From positions 161,501 to 225,500 of the forward strand of contig JABELC010000017.1 in assembly GCA_028455995.1 (NCBI GenBank): a stretch of 64,000 bases of DNA, in the 5' to 3' direction. Both the position numbers and the translations under genes were made by a program. This DNA is from Scleromitrula shiraiana (taxonomy: Eukaryota; Ascomycota; Leotiomycetes; Helotiales; Sclerotiniaceae). Below the pieces are notes generated by a model. The model had not been told where the DNA came from. It saw only the letters and a program-made list of their open reading frames with translations, and ran no database searches. Positions 10,098-21,554 of this stretch are shown here, piece after piece; the first letter of the stretch is position 1; the number at the start of each line of letters is the position of its first letter.

Positions 10098-11452
10098 CTA
10101 ACTCCCTATAATAGCTGCCCCAACCACTGTATCCAACGCACTACTATCAGTCTGCAAACTAACCGTCCCACCCCCACTCCAAACCAACCCCAACATATTC
10201 TCCTTTCCATCATTATTATCATGATCAACAATACTCTGCGCATTATTCCTCAAGAACCCCCTATAACTCTGCAGCGTCTCGTCGTCGATTCCCGTCCCCC
10301 TATTAACAACAAACGCGAGCGCACGTGTAAAAACCCCTTTAAATTGCTGTTCGTCCCCGCTACAGGCAGAGGGTTCACATGCACCTTCGACGAGAATTCC
10401 ATTACTATTCGTCATGTTTTCGAGCACGGAGTTGGCGATGGATAAAGCGAGAGTCGTGTACGATTGATCCTTTGTGGCCCAGGTTAATTCAATGAGACCG
10501 GGGAGGATGATCCCTTGGTTGTAGGTGAATACGGTGTCGTTTTTATTGGTGCATGAGGAGGAGTCGCCTTCGGTGAAGGGGAAGATACCGTCGTTGAAGA
10601 GGTGGGTGGTGGGATTGTGGGTGGTGGTTGTGTTGGTTATTAGGAAGTTGTAGGATAGGAGGGCTTGGGTTAGGTAGTAGGGTTCTCCTTGGGAGTTTTG
10701 TTTGTCCGGTATTCGGTTAGCTAGTTTGATGGAGGCGGTTAGGTAGAGTTCGTTTTCTACGGTGTTTACTCCCGAATGATCTTTATTCCACCTGGTTGGT
10801 TTGTTAGTTTTTTGAGATTGCCAGGGTATATATGGACTCAATCTTACCATAATCCTCCACATGGTGTTTGACCATAGACACTATTTGCATCTTCATATAA
10901 AGTAGCAGCAGTATCAAGATACGTAGAGTTATTCGTAACATCATAAACCTGAATCCAAGCCAAAACCCACCACAACTCATCATCATAATATTGATTAACA
11001 AAATTCGCATTCGTAGCCGGTGCATTACTCAGAACCGTTGCAAATATATCGTTCGCCATGAATCCTGCTGTTTCTTTACCATACGTTCCATAGTAATCTG
11101 CTAACATTGTAAGAACATTTGCACTGGGCCACCATTCTTCTGTGAATATCCCCACGGTGGTTTCTCCCCATAATCCATAACTTGCATTCCAATATGTATC
11201 TTGTAAAGCATTGATACTTGAAGCACAATACCTTTGAAACTCGACTGCTGTAAGAGTTGAAGAAGGAGTAGCAGTTGCTCTTCGAACTATAGTTGGGGTT
11301 TTATAAAGTTCATTATTTCTGACGTGTTGTGCTTTTGTTGGTATATGAGTATTATATCTTTCTTGAAATTTTGTAGGAATTGCTTCAACGAATAAGGAAT
11401 TTAGTGCTATTGCAATGAATGAAGCAATGATTTGTGGATATGATATCTGCAT
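10098..11452 (-). CDS. Secreted glycoside hydrolase family 76 (endo-1,6-alpha-mannanase type)
   Basis: Exons are 10848-11452 and 10098-10791 (56-nt intron, GTAAGA...CCAG); the product is 432 aa. A cleavable signal peptide spans about residues 1-24. The GH76 fold is shown by WWPSANVLTMLADY, the catalytic Asp pair in NQYYDDELWWVLAW (D157-D158), and CGGLWWNKD at the exon junction, where the splice restores WW. Family members cut alpha-1,6-mannan; in fungi they act on wall mannan or GPI-linked glycoproteins (DFG5/DCW1 group) or on external mannan. There is no hydrophobic GPI-type tail (it ends VVGAAIIGS), so the protein is probably released. The start codon lies in one arm of a local tandem duplication. 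Confidence 0.88.
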
Positions 11453-11653
11453 GATTTGAATTAGATATATTATCTCTATTAAATGTGAAAATAGATTTCA
11501 AGAGAAGGATATTGAAGAATAAGAAATTTTGTATTATTGCAAAATGAATGAAGTAATGATTTGTTGATATGATATTTGCATGATTTGAATTAGATATATT
11601 ATCTTTATTGGAGGTGAAAATAAACTTTAAGAGAAGGATGTTGAATAATACTA
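11409..11653. repeat. ~115-bp tandem duplication spanning the GH76 start codon
   Basis: Unit 1 (about 11409-11521) covers the first ~15 codons of the GH76 gene and its leader. Unit 2 (about 11537-11653) is a second copy further upstream, offset by 129 bp and mostly identical; both hold GCATGATTTGAATTAGATAT. Unit 2 keeps an ATG at 11579-11581 and codes for MQISYQQIITSFILQ before a stop (11534-11536), against MQISYPQIIASFIAI in the real gene. Confidence 0.9.
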
Positions 11654-14600
11654 GTAGCAATTCATTTCCATGTTCAGAGGACTGAAACTTGGGGACCACT
11701 TGATCCTTATATACATGGCCTTGATGAAGTCGACCCAATGGATATAAATTCCAACTTCTGTAACTTATGTTGGCTAAGAAATCTTTCAAATTGGCATTGT
11801 TTGAGAAATTGGGTCAGGGAGATTCGGATACTGATCATGATAGTGTACAAGAGGTCGATGTTGGTTCTTGGCTCGAGTGTTTATGATCCTCCTTTTCCCT
11901 GTCGGTTGGAAACTACTAGGGTTCACTTTGAGGATCCTCTTTTATTTTCCTAATTGATGATATAATCTCCGATTGAAAAATATACAAGGGAAACCCATCA
12001 TAGAAATCATTTCAAAGCGTTTAATGTTCATGGTTTGAGGTTATTGATGATTTTTCTTAGTATTGAGGTATGGGTGAGCGCCGAGTGTTAGATTCAAAAG
12101 TGGATATATTTGTAAGATTTTATATAGAAAATGTTTCGTAACTTTACGATGAATTCGTGGGTAAAAAAATGATGAACAAAAGAAGCCCACATGATGATAG
12201 AAGTGATTTTCGAGGAGGTTGGAAAAAAAGCGGAAAAGTGCAATTGAGGAGGAAAGAAACCGGATAAACAACTATGTTTGATCCTCACCTTTCTATCTCA
12301 AAATTGGTATTGTCATCATTATTTTCTTACCGGTATTTCTATATTATTTGAAGATGAAATGCCTAGAAGTTCATGCTGATCGATGATGCTGGCCAGCGCT
12401 TAGAAACATCCTATAAACCCTACGGTCGCGCTTGGTTTTCTTCTTCGACTTCATTTTAAACCTTTCTTGGTGCATCCTTCAAGATATAGGGAATAAGTTA
12501 AAGCACATCTTGATGCATTGACTTTGATATTTTTGGATGTCACATATCCATGTAAACAATCTGATCTCGACTTTTCGCTTTTCCGGATTTGGAATTCAAA
12601 TTAATGTCAGAGCAAAAAGGGTTTGTTTCATGGACATTGTTTCATATAAATTCTTCTTTCGTCTGAGCATTTGAGACGAACTTTTTTTCTCGAGATTTGG
12701 GGTCGATAAACTTGAAGTTCAGACGAAACATTGTTCTTAATTGAATGTTTGAAGTCAAGATTCAATTAACGGCAATGCACAAATTACACGGAGTTAAATC
12801 CATATCAACAAGCGCAGTGACTTTCTTTTCGGCAAATCAATTGATTTATTCGCGATACGCTGCTTACTATGGCATTAGAGTACTTTTCAAATTCATCTAT
12901 ATGCATGTGTTGATCCGTCAATCCTCCAGGCAATTCAATTATATTGATTCGTCAACAGCAAGATATATATTAGGGTATCCTGGTTGGAAAATATTTTGAG
13001 GAATTTTCATACCAAAAAATCCGGGACCCGTGATATCGAAAGACGGAGTAGGTTTGTAAATGTGTTTCTTTCTTTGGATGGGTGGAGAGCTTGTATTTCA
13101 TAGAAGCATGATTTCAAATTCGATGGGAGTGAAGCTCTTTCGAAAGTAATATGTTGAAAGTCACAACTTGTGGGAGTGAGAGGGGCATGCAAAGTCTATG
13201 TATCATTCTTGGTGAACAAATCTATTAACGTTCTCAGGAGAAATGAAGGTACCTATATTCCATGGATTACTCACCTCCCAACGGATATTCCAGCCCAGAA
13301 ACCTCGATTCGAAAGCACACTCCAGTTTGACTGCTCTCCCTTACTCTCACCATGAATCTCAACCCTGGAAGCCCAAACATGACCGTTACAGTAAGAGATA
13401 ATACTTGCAAAGCCAAATTAGAAGCAATACCTTCTTCAGTTACTCTCACACAGGTATTATCTTTCAGGTCGTCTCCAGAGGCATTTCCTTTATCCCATAC
13501 GCTGGTCGGGAGGCAGATATTATTCCTATGGGATCTCATGCCTATCTCATGAATCGAGAATAGAGAAAATCAGTGCTTGAACTTATCCTAGGTTGGTTGG
13601 GGACATTGGTCGGGAAGATAGTGAATTCTTTTGAATCGGTGGGAGAACTCTCAAATGCAGATGATGCGAACCTTTGTAAGACAAATTGATATCAAATCTG
13701 TTCTTTTTCTGTCAGTAGTCGTAAGTTGCCTATCGTCAATTAACTAAGTCTGTCATCTAATAATATAAGCTCATATAACTTCTCCATATCAAGTGAATTA
13801 CATGATGTCCCTTAACATGTGTATCTCCGGGTAATGTGTCACCAGTCTTGCATACAGGTTGACGTTACGTATCCCATAACGACATCTGATCTCTCAGCAA
13901 TCGACAGATGAATATATTGAGAATGTTTTCTCCCTTAGGAGAACGAATTCAAAGAGAATAGCAGGAGGTGTTGTCTAGAAAACCTTCGATATGCAACAAA
14001 CTTCTATTAGAATTCGAAATTTACGAAAGAAGTTGTAGATTGAGTCGCCAAAAACCATTCTATTGGCACTGGAATTTCTATCAATTCCGTCACCAATTTC
14101 AGACAAACTCAGATATGCAATAAAATCTTTATTGGATTTTCATCAAGTTTTGTTGCTTATATTAAACCATTGGCGGAGAATTATGCCTTTTCAAGTTTTT
14201 TGGCACTCATTTATGTTCTACTATTTAGGCCCTTATTGCATATCTCACTTTTCGAGGTTTAGATTTATTGTTGAATTGGCAGAAATAGATATAAATCTTG
14301 ATTCTTGTTGAGGTTTTGTCGCATATCTGACTCGAAGAACTACGTCTGGAAACTTTTTGATCAAATTCAATATCTATTCTCATTTTTGAACTGGCTTTGC
14401 TATATATCACATGTTGGCAGATCAATTCATGATATTTTCTTTTGGCAAAGATTGAATCTTAATGGATGTTTTGTTGTATATCTGAATTTCGATTTGTTGT
14501 CACAACAAATCTAATTCCACTAGAACGATTTCTGGCATTCGAAATAATATTTCTAGATATGCAACAAAACCCAACAATATTACAAGTATATATCATGCCC

Positions 14601-16238
14601 TGCTAACCAAACAGTGAACGTCCATCCGTTAATATTTTGGCAAAGACATGTATGCAGCAAAAAGTAATCGTAATCTTAGTGAATAACCGGGAATCAAGAA
14701 TTCCTCCGCCAACTTTTTGAGACATGCACCAAAACTTTTTGAGCTACAGTAAATTTGCAAACTACCCAAGTCTCAAATATTCCCATTAGTAACACACAAA
14801 GCTAGACCTTTTGGGTAGCTTTAGCTCGTACCGCACTCATTTTGTTTGACCCATCCGCGGAAAACATTGCTTATAAGAACTAAACAAAGATGGAATTCAA
14901 GAGGGGGCGAATGGGAAGGGATAGCAGGGGAAGAGAAGCGAAGAGAGACGACAGGAGGCACTTGGGGGAGTGGGAGAGGAAAAGGAGCAGGAGCAGATAA
15001 AGGATCCTCGATATTCTCCCAAAGAAAGATATCTTACAGATCCCACTATACATTAACTCATCGCCCTTATTTGTATATGCGCTACCTCACCCCAAGCCCT
15101 CACAGACCCCTACAATCGCTCTCAGTTTCTCCCAAGTCTTCAACCCATCAACCGCTCCCAAGCCTTTTCAATTTCCCAATCCTGCTCTAGATACCACCAC
15201 CCGCTCATCAATATCCATGCTCTATACCATAAACCCAACTCCTACATCTTGGACTTTCTCCGCACACCCTCTCATCCGTCTATCCCACAAGATCTACTTG
15301 ACTCCCCTCCCCTCCTTCTCCCCAACTCATTTATTACCCATATTCCCCACCTTACCTAACTTAATCCAGTTTTATATACCTACCCCCACCCCATTCCATC
15401 ATCCCATATTTCCCTAAATCATATTAAACATCTCTCTAATTCACCAGCACCCATCTACTAAACTTACTAGCTCAAGCATCCACCCACTCAAGCATCAAAC
15501 ATAATCCGTACAAATACTAACATTAAAGTCACTTAGAAACCACTTATCCACTATCAACCAACCCGTCCATAGAACTATTATTTCACAAAATCCACTTGCC
15601 TGTTTTGTTATTCGCCATTCCTCTCCACGCCTCACAAATCTATCCGCGCTCATATCACAGATCTATCTGCACTCTCATGACGCCCTCGCCCATCCCTTTT
15701 TTATTCCCTCAATTGCTGTGTTGGTATCTATCCGTCGTACCACTATCTTCTCGTCTACCTATCCCGCAATATATCGGGACTCAAATAGCCAGCCATAGGA
15801 CCAGCACAGCCAGCACGACTAACACCTATCCAGCATCCATTCACCCAATTTTCTCATACAGCTGAAGCTTCATCCACCCCATCCCATCCCAAAAACTTCA
15901 GACTTAAGCCCAAGCCCCAGCCCAAGATCAAATACCCACATCACACATATGAGAAAAGAACACTCATCTCAAAAAGTCATTCATTTAATTGATTCTACCC
16001 TACCCGCCTTTCCTCCATCCATCTATTCCATTGATTCATACTTACATCAAAAACATACTATGTGATACGTATTAACCACCCCATCCTCCCATCCATCCAT
16101 CCATCCATCCCATAAAAAGTAACAACCTTCATTCATAATGCACGCGTGCAAGAAGTAAACAAGCAATAGAAAAATAAGGAAAAGAAACGCCCATCAGAAA
16201 TCTTTCCTCTCCCAAGAACAACCAGCCTAGCCATCGAT
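11654..16238. other. 4.6-kb non-coding region
   Basis: This lies upstream of the GH76 gene and downstream of RNR1. I see no convincing gene. It has three textures: AT-rich DNA to about 13.9 kb, a degenerate repeated motif (13.98-14.74 kb, listed separately), and a pyrimidine-rich plus strand from about 15.0 to 16.2 kb with short C/T repeats such as CCATCCATCCATCCATCC near 16090. Open frames in the last part are Pro/Ser/Leu-rich by-products of base composition. 13267-13552 has a weakly gene-like look but lacks a coherent exon structure. Confidence 0.5.
13988..14735. repeat. Degenerate dispersed motif array (ATATGCAACAAAAC)
   Basis: About ten diverged copies of a GATATGCAACAAAAC-like motif occur in 750 bp. 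Plus-strand copies start near 13988, 14111, 14553, 14650 and 14721. Minus-strand copies lie near 14147, 14232, 14312, 14395 and 14468. A second motif, GCCAAAAA/GCCAACTTTTTG, lies between many of them, giving a period of roughly 75-95 bp. The middle of the array is inverted relative to its ends. Confidence 0.6.
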
Positions 16239-19144
16239 CTATCCACTGCACATCATACACTCCTCTTTATTATCAATGCTACCTACAATATAGTCAGTAT
16301 CAAATCAACCAAAGCAGACGGAAGGGGATATGAAAACTTACATTGCAACTTAGCCTCAGCATAAATATCATACTCCCTCTCCTTATTACCCTCCCCCTCA
16401 TCCTCAACCTGTTTATTCTTAACCTCCAACTCTTCCTCCTTAGGAACCCCCCCAACCGGTTCCGTAGCCAAAGCCTTAGGACTTCCACCTTCCTCCACAT
16501 CAGCCTTGAATGGGACATTTGCAATAGGTGTATGTTGTTCCTTTGACGCAGCAGCAGGAGGTGGTGTAGTACTTGGAGTGGGTACACCATTCGAAGTCAT
16601 CGAAGCAGCGGATTTATTCTCCGATTGTGGTTTATTAGCATACATAGGTCTTGGACCACCATTATTCGTTGAAGAAGCCGAGGAGATGTATCCGGATGAA
16701 GGTAAAGTTCTCTTTTTCGTGGTACGTTCTCTAGCAACATTTGTATCCGCAACAAGAAGTGCTTCTTGATCAACTGTGAATTGAATAGGAGCTGATGCAG
16801 CCATTGTACGGAGATAGTACATTCCCGTCTTCAATCCCAATTTCCAACCAGCGAAATGCATAGAAGTGATTTTACCCATTGTAGGATCCTTCATATGAAT
16901 ATTCATAGATTGAGATTGATCAATGAAAGCACCACGATCAGCAGCCATTTGAACGATATTTCTTTGAGAAATTTCCCAAACGGTTTTATAAAGTGCTTTG
17001 ATATCAGCTGGGATATTTGGGATATTTTGAATTGATCCACCATCAGCGATGATACGATTTTTCATATTATCTGACCAAAGTCCCATATCAACAAGATCTT
17101 TAAGTAACCAAGGGTTAACTACTTGGAACTCTCCAGCCAATACACGACGAGAATAAATGTTTGAAGTATATGGTTCAAAACATTCATTGAAACCAAGAAT
17201 TTGACTTGTACTTGCTGTTGGCATAGGTGCGACGAGTAAACTATTACGAACACCATGTTGTTTGATTGATGATTTCAAACTATCCCAATCCCAAAGATCA
17301 GATGGTGTAACTCCCCACATATCATATTGAAGTTCACCCTTTGAAACTGGGGAACCTTCATATGTCTCATAGGGGCCAAGTTCTTTGGCAAGTTCGACCG
17401 AAGCAGTTAATGCTGCATGGTAAATAGTTTCGAAGATTTGAATATTAAGTTGTTTTGCTTCTGGTGAATCGAAAGGTAAACGAAGAGCCAAGAAAGCATC
17501 AGCTAAACCTTGAACACCAACAGCGATAGGTCTATGACGGAAATTGGATTTTCTTGCTTCTTGAACTGGGTAGTAATTGATTTCAATAATCTTATTCAAG
17601 TTCTTAACAACAACTTGAACAACTTCATGAAGTTTCTTGAAATCATAAATACCCTCATTCATATCAACATAAGTTGGTAAAGCAATTGAAGCCAGGTTAC
17701 AGCAAGCAACTTCATCTGGTGCGGAATATTCCACAATTTCGGTACAAAGATTGGAGGATCGAATGGTACCAAGGTTCTTTTGATTACTCTTCTTGTTGCA
17801 TGCATCTTTGTAAAGCATGAAAGGATTTCCAGTTTCGGTTTGTGCCTCGAGGATGGAATACCAAAGTTTTTGAGCCTTGATAGTTTTTCTCCCCTTTCCT
17901 TCTCTCTCGTAACCTTCGTAAAGAGCTTCGAATTCATCACCGTAGACATCAGCCAAACCAGGACATTCATTTGGGCACATGAGAGTCCAATCTCCATTCT
18001 TTTCAACACGCTTCATGAAAAGATCTGGAATCCATAAAGCGTAGAAAAGATCACGAGCACGAACTTCTTCCTTTCCATGATTCTTTCGTAGGTCGAGGAA
18101 TTCGAAAACATCCGCATGCCATGGTTCAAGGTAAACAGCAAAAGCACCAGGACGTTTGTTACCACCTTGATCAACATATCTAGCGGTATTGTTGAAAACT
18201 CGAAGCATAGGAACGATACCGTTAGAATTTCCATTTGTACCGGCAATGTATGCACCAGTAGCACGAATTCTATGAATGTTGAGACCGATACCACCAGCAT
18301 TCTTTGAAATCATGGCACATGTCTTCAAGGTGTCGTAAATACCATCAATACTATCCTCCTTCATATCGATGAGGAAACATGATGAAAGTTGTGCTTGTGG
18401 AGTACCAGCGGAGAAAAGTGTTGGTGAAGCGTGTGTAAAGTATTTGTTTGACATCAAATTGTATGTTTCGATGGCACTATCGATATCGTCACCGTGAATA
18501 CCAACTGCAACACGCATAATCATTTGTTGTGGACGTTCAGCAACGTGTCCATCGAGCCTGAGAAGGTATGAACGTTCGAGAGTTTTGAATCCGAAGTACT
18601 GATAATTGAAATCCCGATCGTAAACGATAGCAGAGTTCAGCTCTGCTTCATGTCTCATAACGCATTCGTAAGTTTCCTTGCTGATCATAGGAGAAGGTTT
18701 TCCATTTCTTGGGTTTGTGTAGTGATATAAGTCGGAGATGACGTGGGAGAATTGTTTTTTGGTTTGTTTATGAAGGTTGGATACTGCAATACGAGCAGCA
18801 AGGATGGCATAATCGGGGTGAGTAACTGTCATGTATGCAGCAGTTTCTGCGGCCTTGAAAGATGTTAGTATATTGAAACCGGGGATTTATGTGCCGTTCG
18901 AAGGTGTGCACTTACAAGATTGTCGAGTTCAATAGTTGTAACTCCATGATAAACACCCGAAATAACCTTTTGAGTGATTGCAGCAGCATCCACATGATCT
19001 GCATCAAGTCCATAACACAGTCTAGAAACACGAGCTGTAATTTTATCGAATTGAACACGTTCCTTACGTCCATCTATGGGAGAATTAGTACCCATCTTCT
19101 GAGAAAGTAAAGATAATATACATACCGCGTTTATGAACAAACAT
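16239..19144 (-). CDS. RNR1: Ribonucleoside-diphosphate reductase large subunit (class I, RNR1)
   Basis: Exons are 19126-19144, 18916-19073, 16342-18853 and 16239-16282; the product is 910 aa. It reduces NDPs to dNDPs with a small radical-bearing subunit. The ATP-cone starts at MFVHKRDGRKERVQF, spliced from a 19-nt first exon. Residue numbers match human RRM1: redox Cys218 (SCFLIDM), N427-C429-E431 in NLCTEI, Cys444 in DEVACC, and the radical-path tyrosines in GMYYLR. The last exon restores the C-terminal CMMCSG redox tail, so ending at the stop in exon 3 would lose catalytic cysteines. A Ser/Pro/Glu-rich linker of about 120 residues precedes the tail. Intron 2 has a perfect TACTAAC branch site. 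MCB/SCB-like boxes upstream suggest G1/S control. Confidence 0.97.
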
Positions 19145-20289
19145 CTTGAATATTTATCCGTTGAATGTGTATTTGGAGGGGTTGATGAAAGGAATGAGGG
19201 TTGGAAAATGATAACTGATATCACTGTCCTGACTTCACACTTGACGGTCGAAGAAGTTAAGTTTAGGGTAGTTGATCAAGTCCCTTTCGATTAAAAAGCA
19301 AGTTGTATTGAAAGTATTAATTGTAGAAGAATTTGAAGAAGTCCTCGATATTGTAGAATAGTAAAAAGGGTAGAAAGGTATGAAGAAGAAAGGAAGAAAG
19401 ATGAGATGTTGTGGATGAGAGAATGTTTTTAAGAAAAAGTACTTTACGCGACTTTGACCCTCTACGCAAAAAAACGCGTCAAAATTGGTAATCTAGTGGA
19501 CTTTTTTTTAGCGTGACTAATAATAATAATTATAACGCGAAACCACTTTAAGTAAAAATTTGTATGAAGAGTTACAACCCGAGTAGCCCTAGGATGAATG
19601 GAGAAATTCAGAAAATATTGAACCAGGATTTTGATAATCTAGTGTCACAGAAAAGGGATCTTGTTGCATTGTTGCTTGCATATAAATTAAATCACGGGGG
19701 GAAGCACTATATTGGCATATATATATATACATGACTGTACCGGTCGTTGTCTAGGTGAATGCCCGGGCTTGATTTTCCGAGGACTTTTATACTCTCAAAG
19801 TCTCTGGGCTGGGCAATGGGCAGGGCAGTGGGCAGCACGTACGAACTCAGTAAATCCAGTCGGGTTAACGTTTGATGTTTAAAGCGCGTAGTCCTGGAAA
19901 CTCTCAGACTCTCGGACTCACACGCGTGGTAACCATCCGGCTTGGAATTAAGAACTGTAGATTATTGCCGTACTGTAAAAGTTTCTCAAATCCTTCTCCC
20001 CCGTCACCGGATATCAGTATTCATATGTAGATTATCAATAATAGAATCCACCGTCTTGCATTCAACCCTTTCAATTCGGCTTTAAAATACCTTGATATCA
20101 GGGATATAATATATGATTCAACTAACCGAACTAGATCCCCTAAACCTCATTGTCAAGACAACCAGTAAGAACTAATCATATAGACGGTCACTATTAATAC
20201 CTAGGATCACTCAAATATCATGATCCAGATGATGGGTGATCTGTTTTTGGAGTATTATACATCCTATCAATACATATAAATATATTCAT
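19145..20289. other. RNR1 promoter side / COX18 3' region
   Basis: 1.1 kb with no gene. It holds the RNR1 leader, a cluster of ACGCG-type boxes (separate entry), an ATATATATATAC tract near 19720, and then COX18 3' flank. Confidence 0.6.
19446..19542. promoter_or_regulatory. Cluster of MCB/SCB-like boxes upstream of RNR1
   Basis: ACGCGT, the MluI cell-cycle box bound by MBF-type Swi6 complexes in fungi, lies at 19474-19479. ACGCGA is at 19446-19451 and ACGCGAAA (CRCGAAA-type) at 19535-19542. Another ACGCGT is at 19922-19927. The cluster is 300-400 bp upstream of the RNR1 ATG, where yeast RNR genes carry the same elements. Confidence 0.6.
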
Positions 20290-21249
20290 CTACTCCGGTC
20301 TCTTCATATATTGTATAGGTCCAGGATATTTACATGGCATCACAGGTTTCTTAATCGGTATGAAAACATCCAAAATCTTCGCTTGTCCAAAAGCAAATAA
20401 AGAAGATGAAGTCCAATATACCAATAATGCACTCGGCAACTGTAACGTCAAAGGTATAATAGCTAAAGATACCACCTGTAAAGAATTAACCAACCTTTTC
20501 ATCCATCTATTCTTCGGTGTCGTTCCAGAAAGATTCAAAAGAATAGATCCAGATAACATGAATGGAAGAACCAAATATGGATCTGATACCAATAGATTTG
20601 GAAACCATAATACTCCTTCAATTGCAAATGATGGTTCAAGTAATGAAGAAGTTATATCAATACCATCCTTAACAACAGTTCCATCCCCTTGAGTAATCAT
20701 ACTCGATAACCATTTAAGTAAACCATCCTTTGCGCCGCACATCTTCCTAATGGTTTCCATAGCTACTAACCATATAGGTAGTTGCATAAACGGTAAATAT
20801 TGTTTCCATCTTCCACACCCAAATCTTGTATACAATTCCTTTTGTTTCGCTGCCATTTTCTTCGCAACCACTTTCGTAGCCCGATCTGGTCCCAATCGTT
20901 CTTTTTTGGCTTGAGTTCGATAGGTATGTTGCCATGCTGTCATAAGAGGCATTAAATCGACTTGCTTTTGTAATGAACGTCGAGAATATATACTAAGTGG
21001 AAGGATGAAAATGGTACGAATTGAGATGGCTACGAGTGGTAATGTATAACCCCATGGTAAACCGGTAATAGAATGTAATCCTTCGAAGGCTGAATGAGCT
21101 CCAAGCATCGCCGAATCTAGGAATTGTGCTCGTGGTGTTGCGTGAAATGATCGATATGATGGAGGTGATTGTAGGAAGGGTTTTGGGATTTGAGAGTTGA
21201 TAGAGGGACGAATGAATGCGCGATTCGATCGGAGTATCGTTGAAGACAT
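20290..21249 (-). CDS. COX18: Cytochrome c oxidase assembly protein COX18 (Oxa1/YidC family)
   Basis: Single exon, 319 aa. The N-terminus (residues 1-40, rich in Arg/Ser, no acidic residues until D45) is a typical mitochondrial presequence with SYRSFHATPRAQF near its end. The Oxa1/YidC core follows: ITGLPWGYTLPLVAISIRTIFILPL (first helix), a basic loop with KKMAAKQKELYTRFGC, YLPFMQLPIWLVAMETIRKM, FPNLLVSDPYLVLPFM, and SLAIIPLTLQLPSALLVYW before the last helix. COX18 inserts the Cox2 C-terminal tail across the inner membrane. The short length and lack of a long C-terminal ribosome-binding coiled coil fit COX18 better than OXA1. It shares a 305-bp promoter with ALG11. Confidence 0.9.
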   Translation of the reverse strand: MSSTILRSNRAFIRPSINSQIPKPFLQSPPSYRSFHATPRAQFLDSAMLGAHSAFEGLHSITGLPWGYTLPLVAISIRTIFILPLSIYSRRSLQKQVDLMPLMTAWQHTYRTQAKKERLGPDRATKVVAKKMAAKQKELYTRFGCGRWKQYLPFMQLPIWLVAMETIRKMCGAKDGLLKWLSSMITQGDGTVVKDGIDITSSLLEPSFAIEGVLWFPNLLVSDPYLVLPFMLSGSILLNLSGTTPKNRWMKRLVNSLQVVSLAIIPLTLQLPSALLVYWTSSSLFAFGQAKILDVFIPIKKPVMPCKYPGPIQYMKRPE

Positions 21250-21554
21250 TGTAATTTCGATTTTTGTATTTTAATGGTATGCAGAGACAATCGAGTCTCA
21301 TACATCAAAGATTCTTCAATGATTTGACATGATTTGTACATCCGATTGCTTCTTCTGATGGATGATGTTTTATCTACATGCCCGCCCGCAATCATTAAAT
21401 TGATCGGAGTAAAAAGTTTCGGATAAAAGCGGCCGACCCCACTGACTGCGCGTCACATCTGAGAAAGTGACACAGTTATTATATCTTCTCTGAGAGCTTT
21501 TCCCTTCGAAACAATCCTTTTCCCAATTTCATCCGTCAAATCGACAATCCAATT
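21250..21554. promoter_or_regulatory. 305-bp bidirectional promoter, COX18 / ALG11
   Basis: Two divergent start codons at 21249 and 21555 leave 305 bp for both promoters. A GC-rich patch near 21428-21456 (AAGCGGCCGACCCCACTGACTG) stands out from AT-rich surroundings and is the best place for shared factor binding. No TATA box is obvious. Confidence 0.6.

Noticed and set aside
13267..13552. A 90-codon minus frame and a plus-strand string after a TTTCAG acceptor (GISFIPYAGREADIIPMGSH)
   Set aside because: The string looks slightly protein-like but is about 35 residues long, lacks a partner exon and a recognised family, so I could not support a gene or pseudogene.
14846..15865. Three plus-strand frames (61-114 codons) rich in Pro, Ser and Leu
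   Set aside because: The DNA is C/T-biased over the whole stretch, so stops are rare by composition; no motif, intron logic or good start context.
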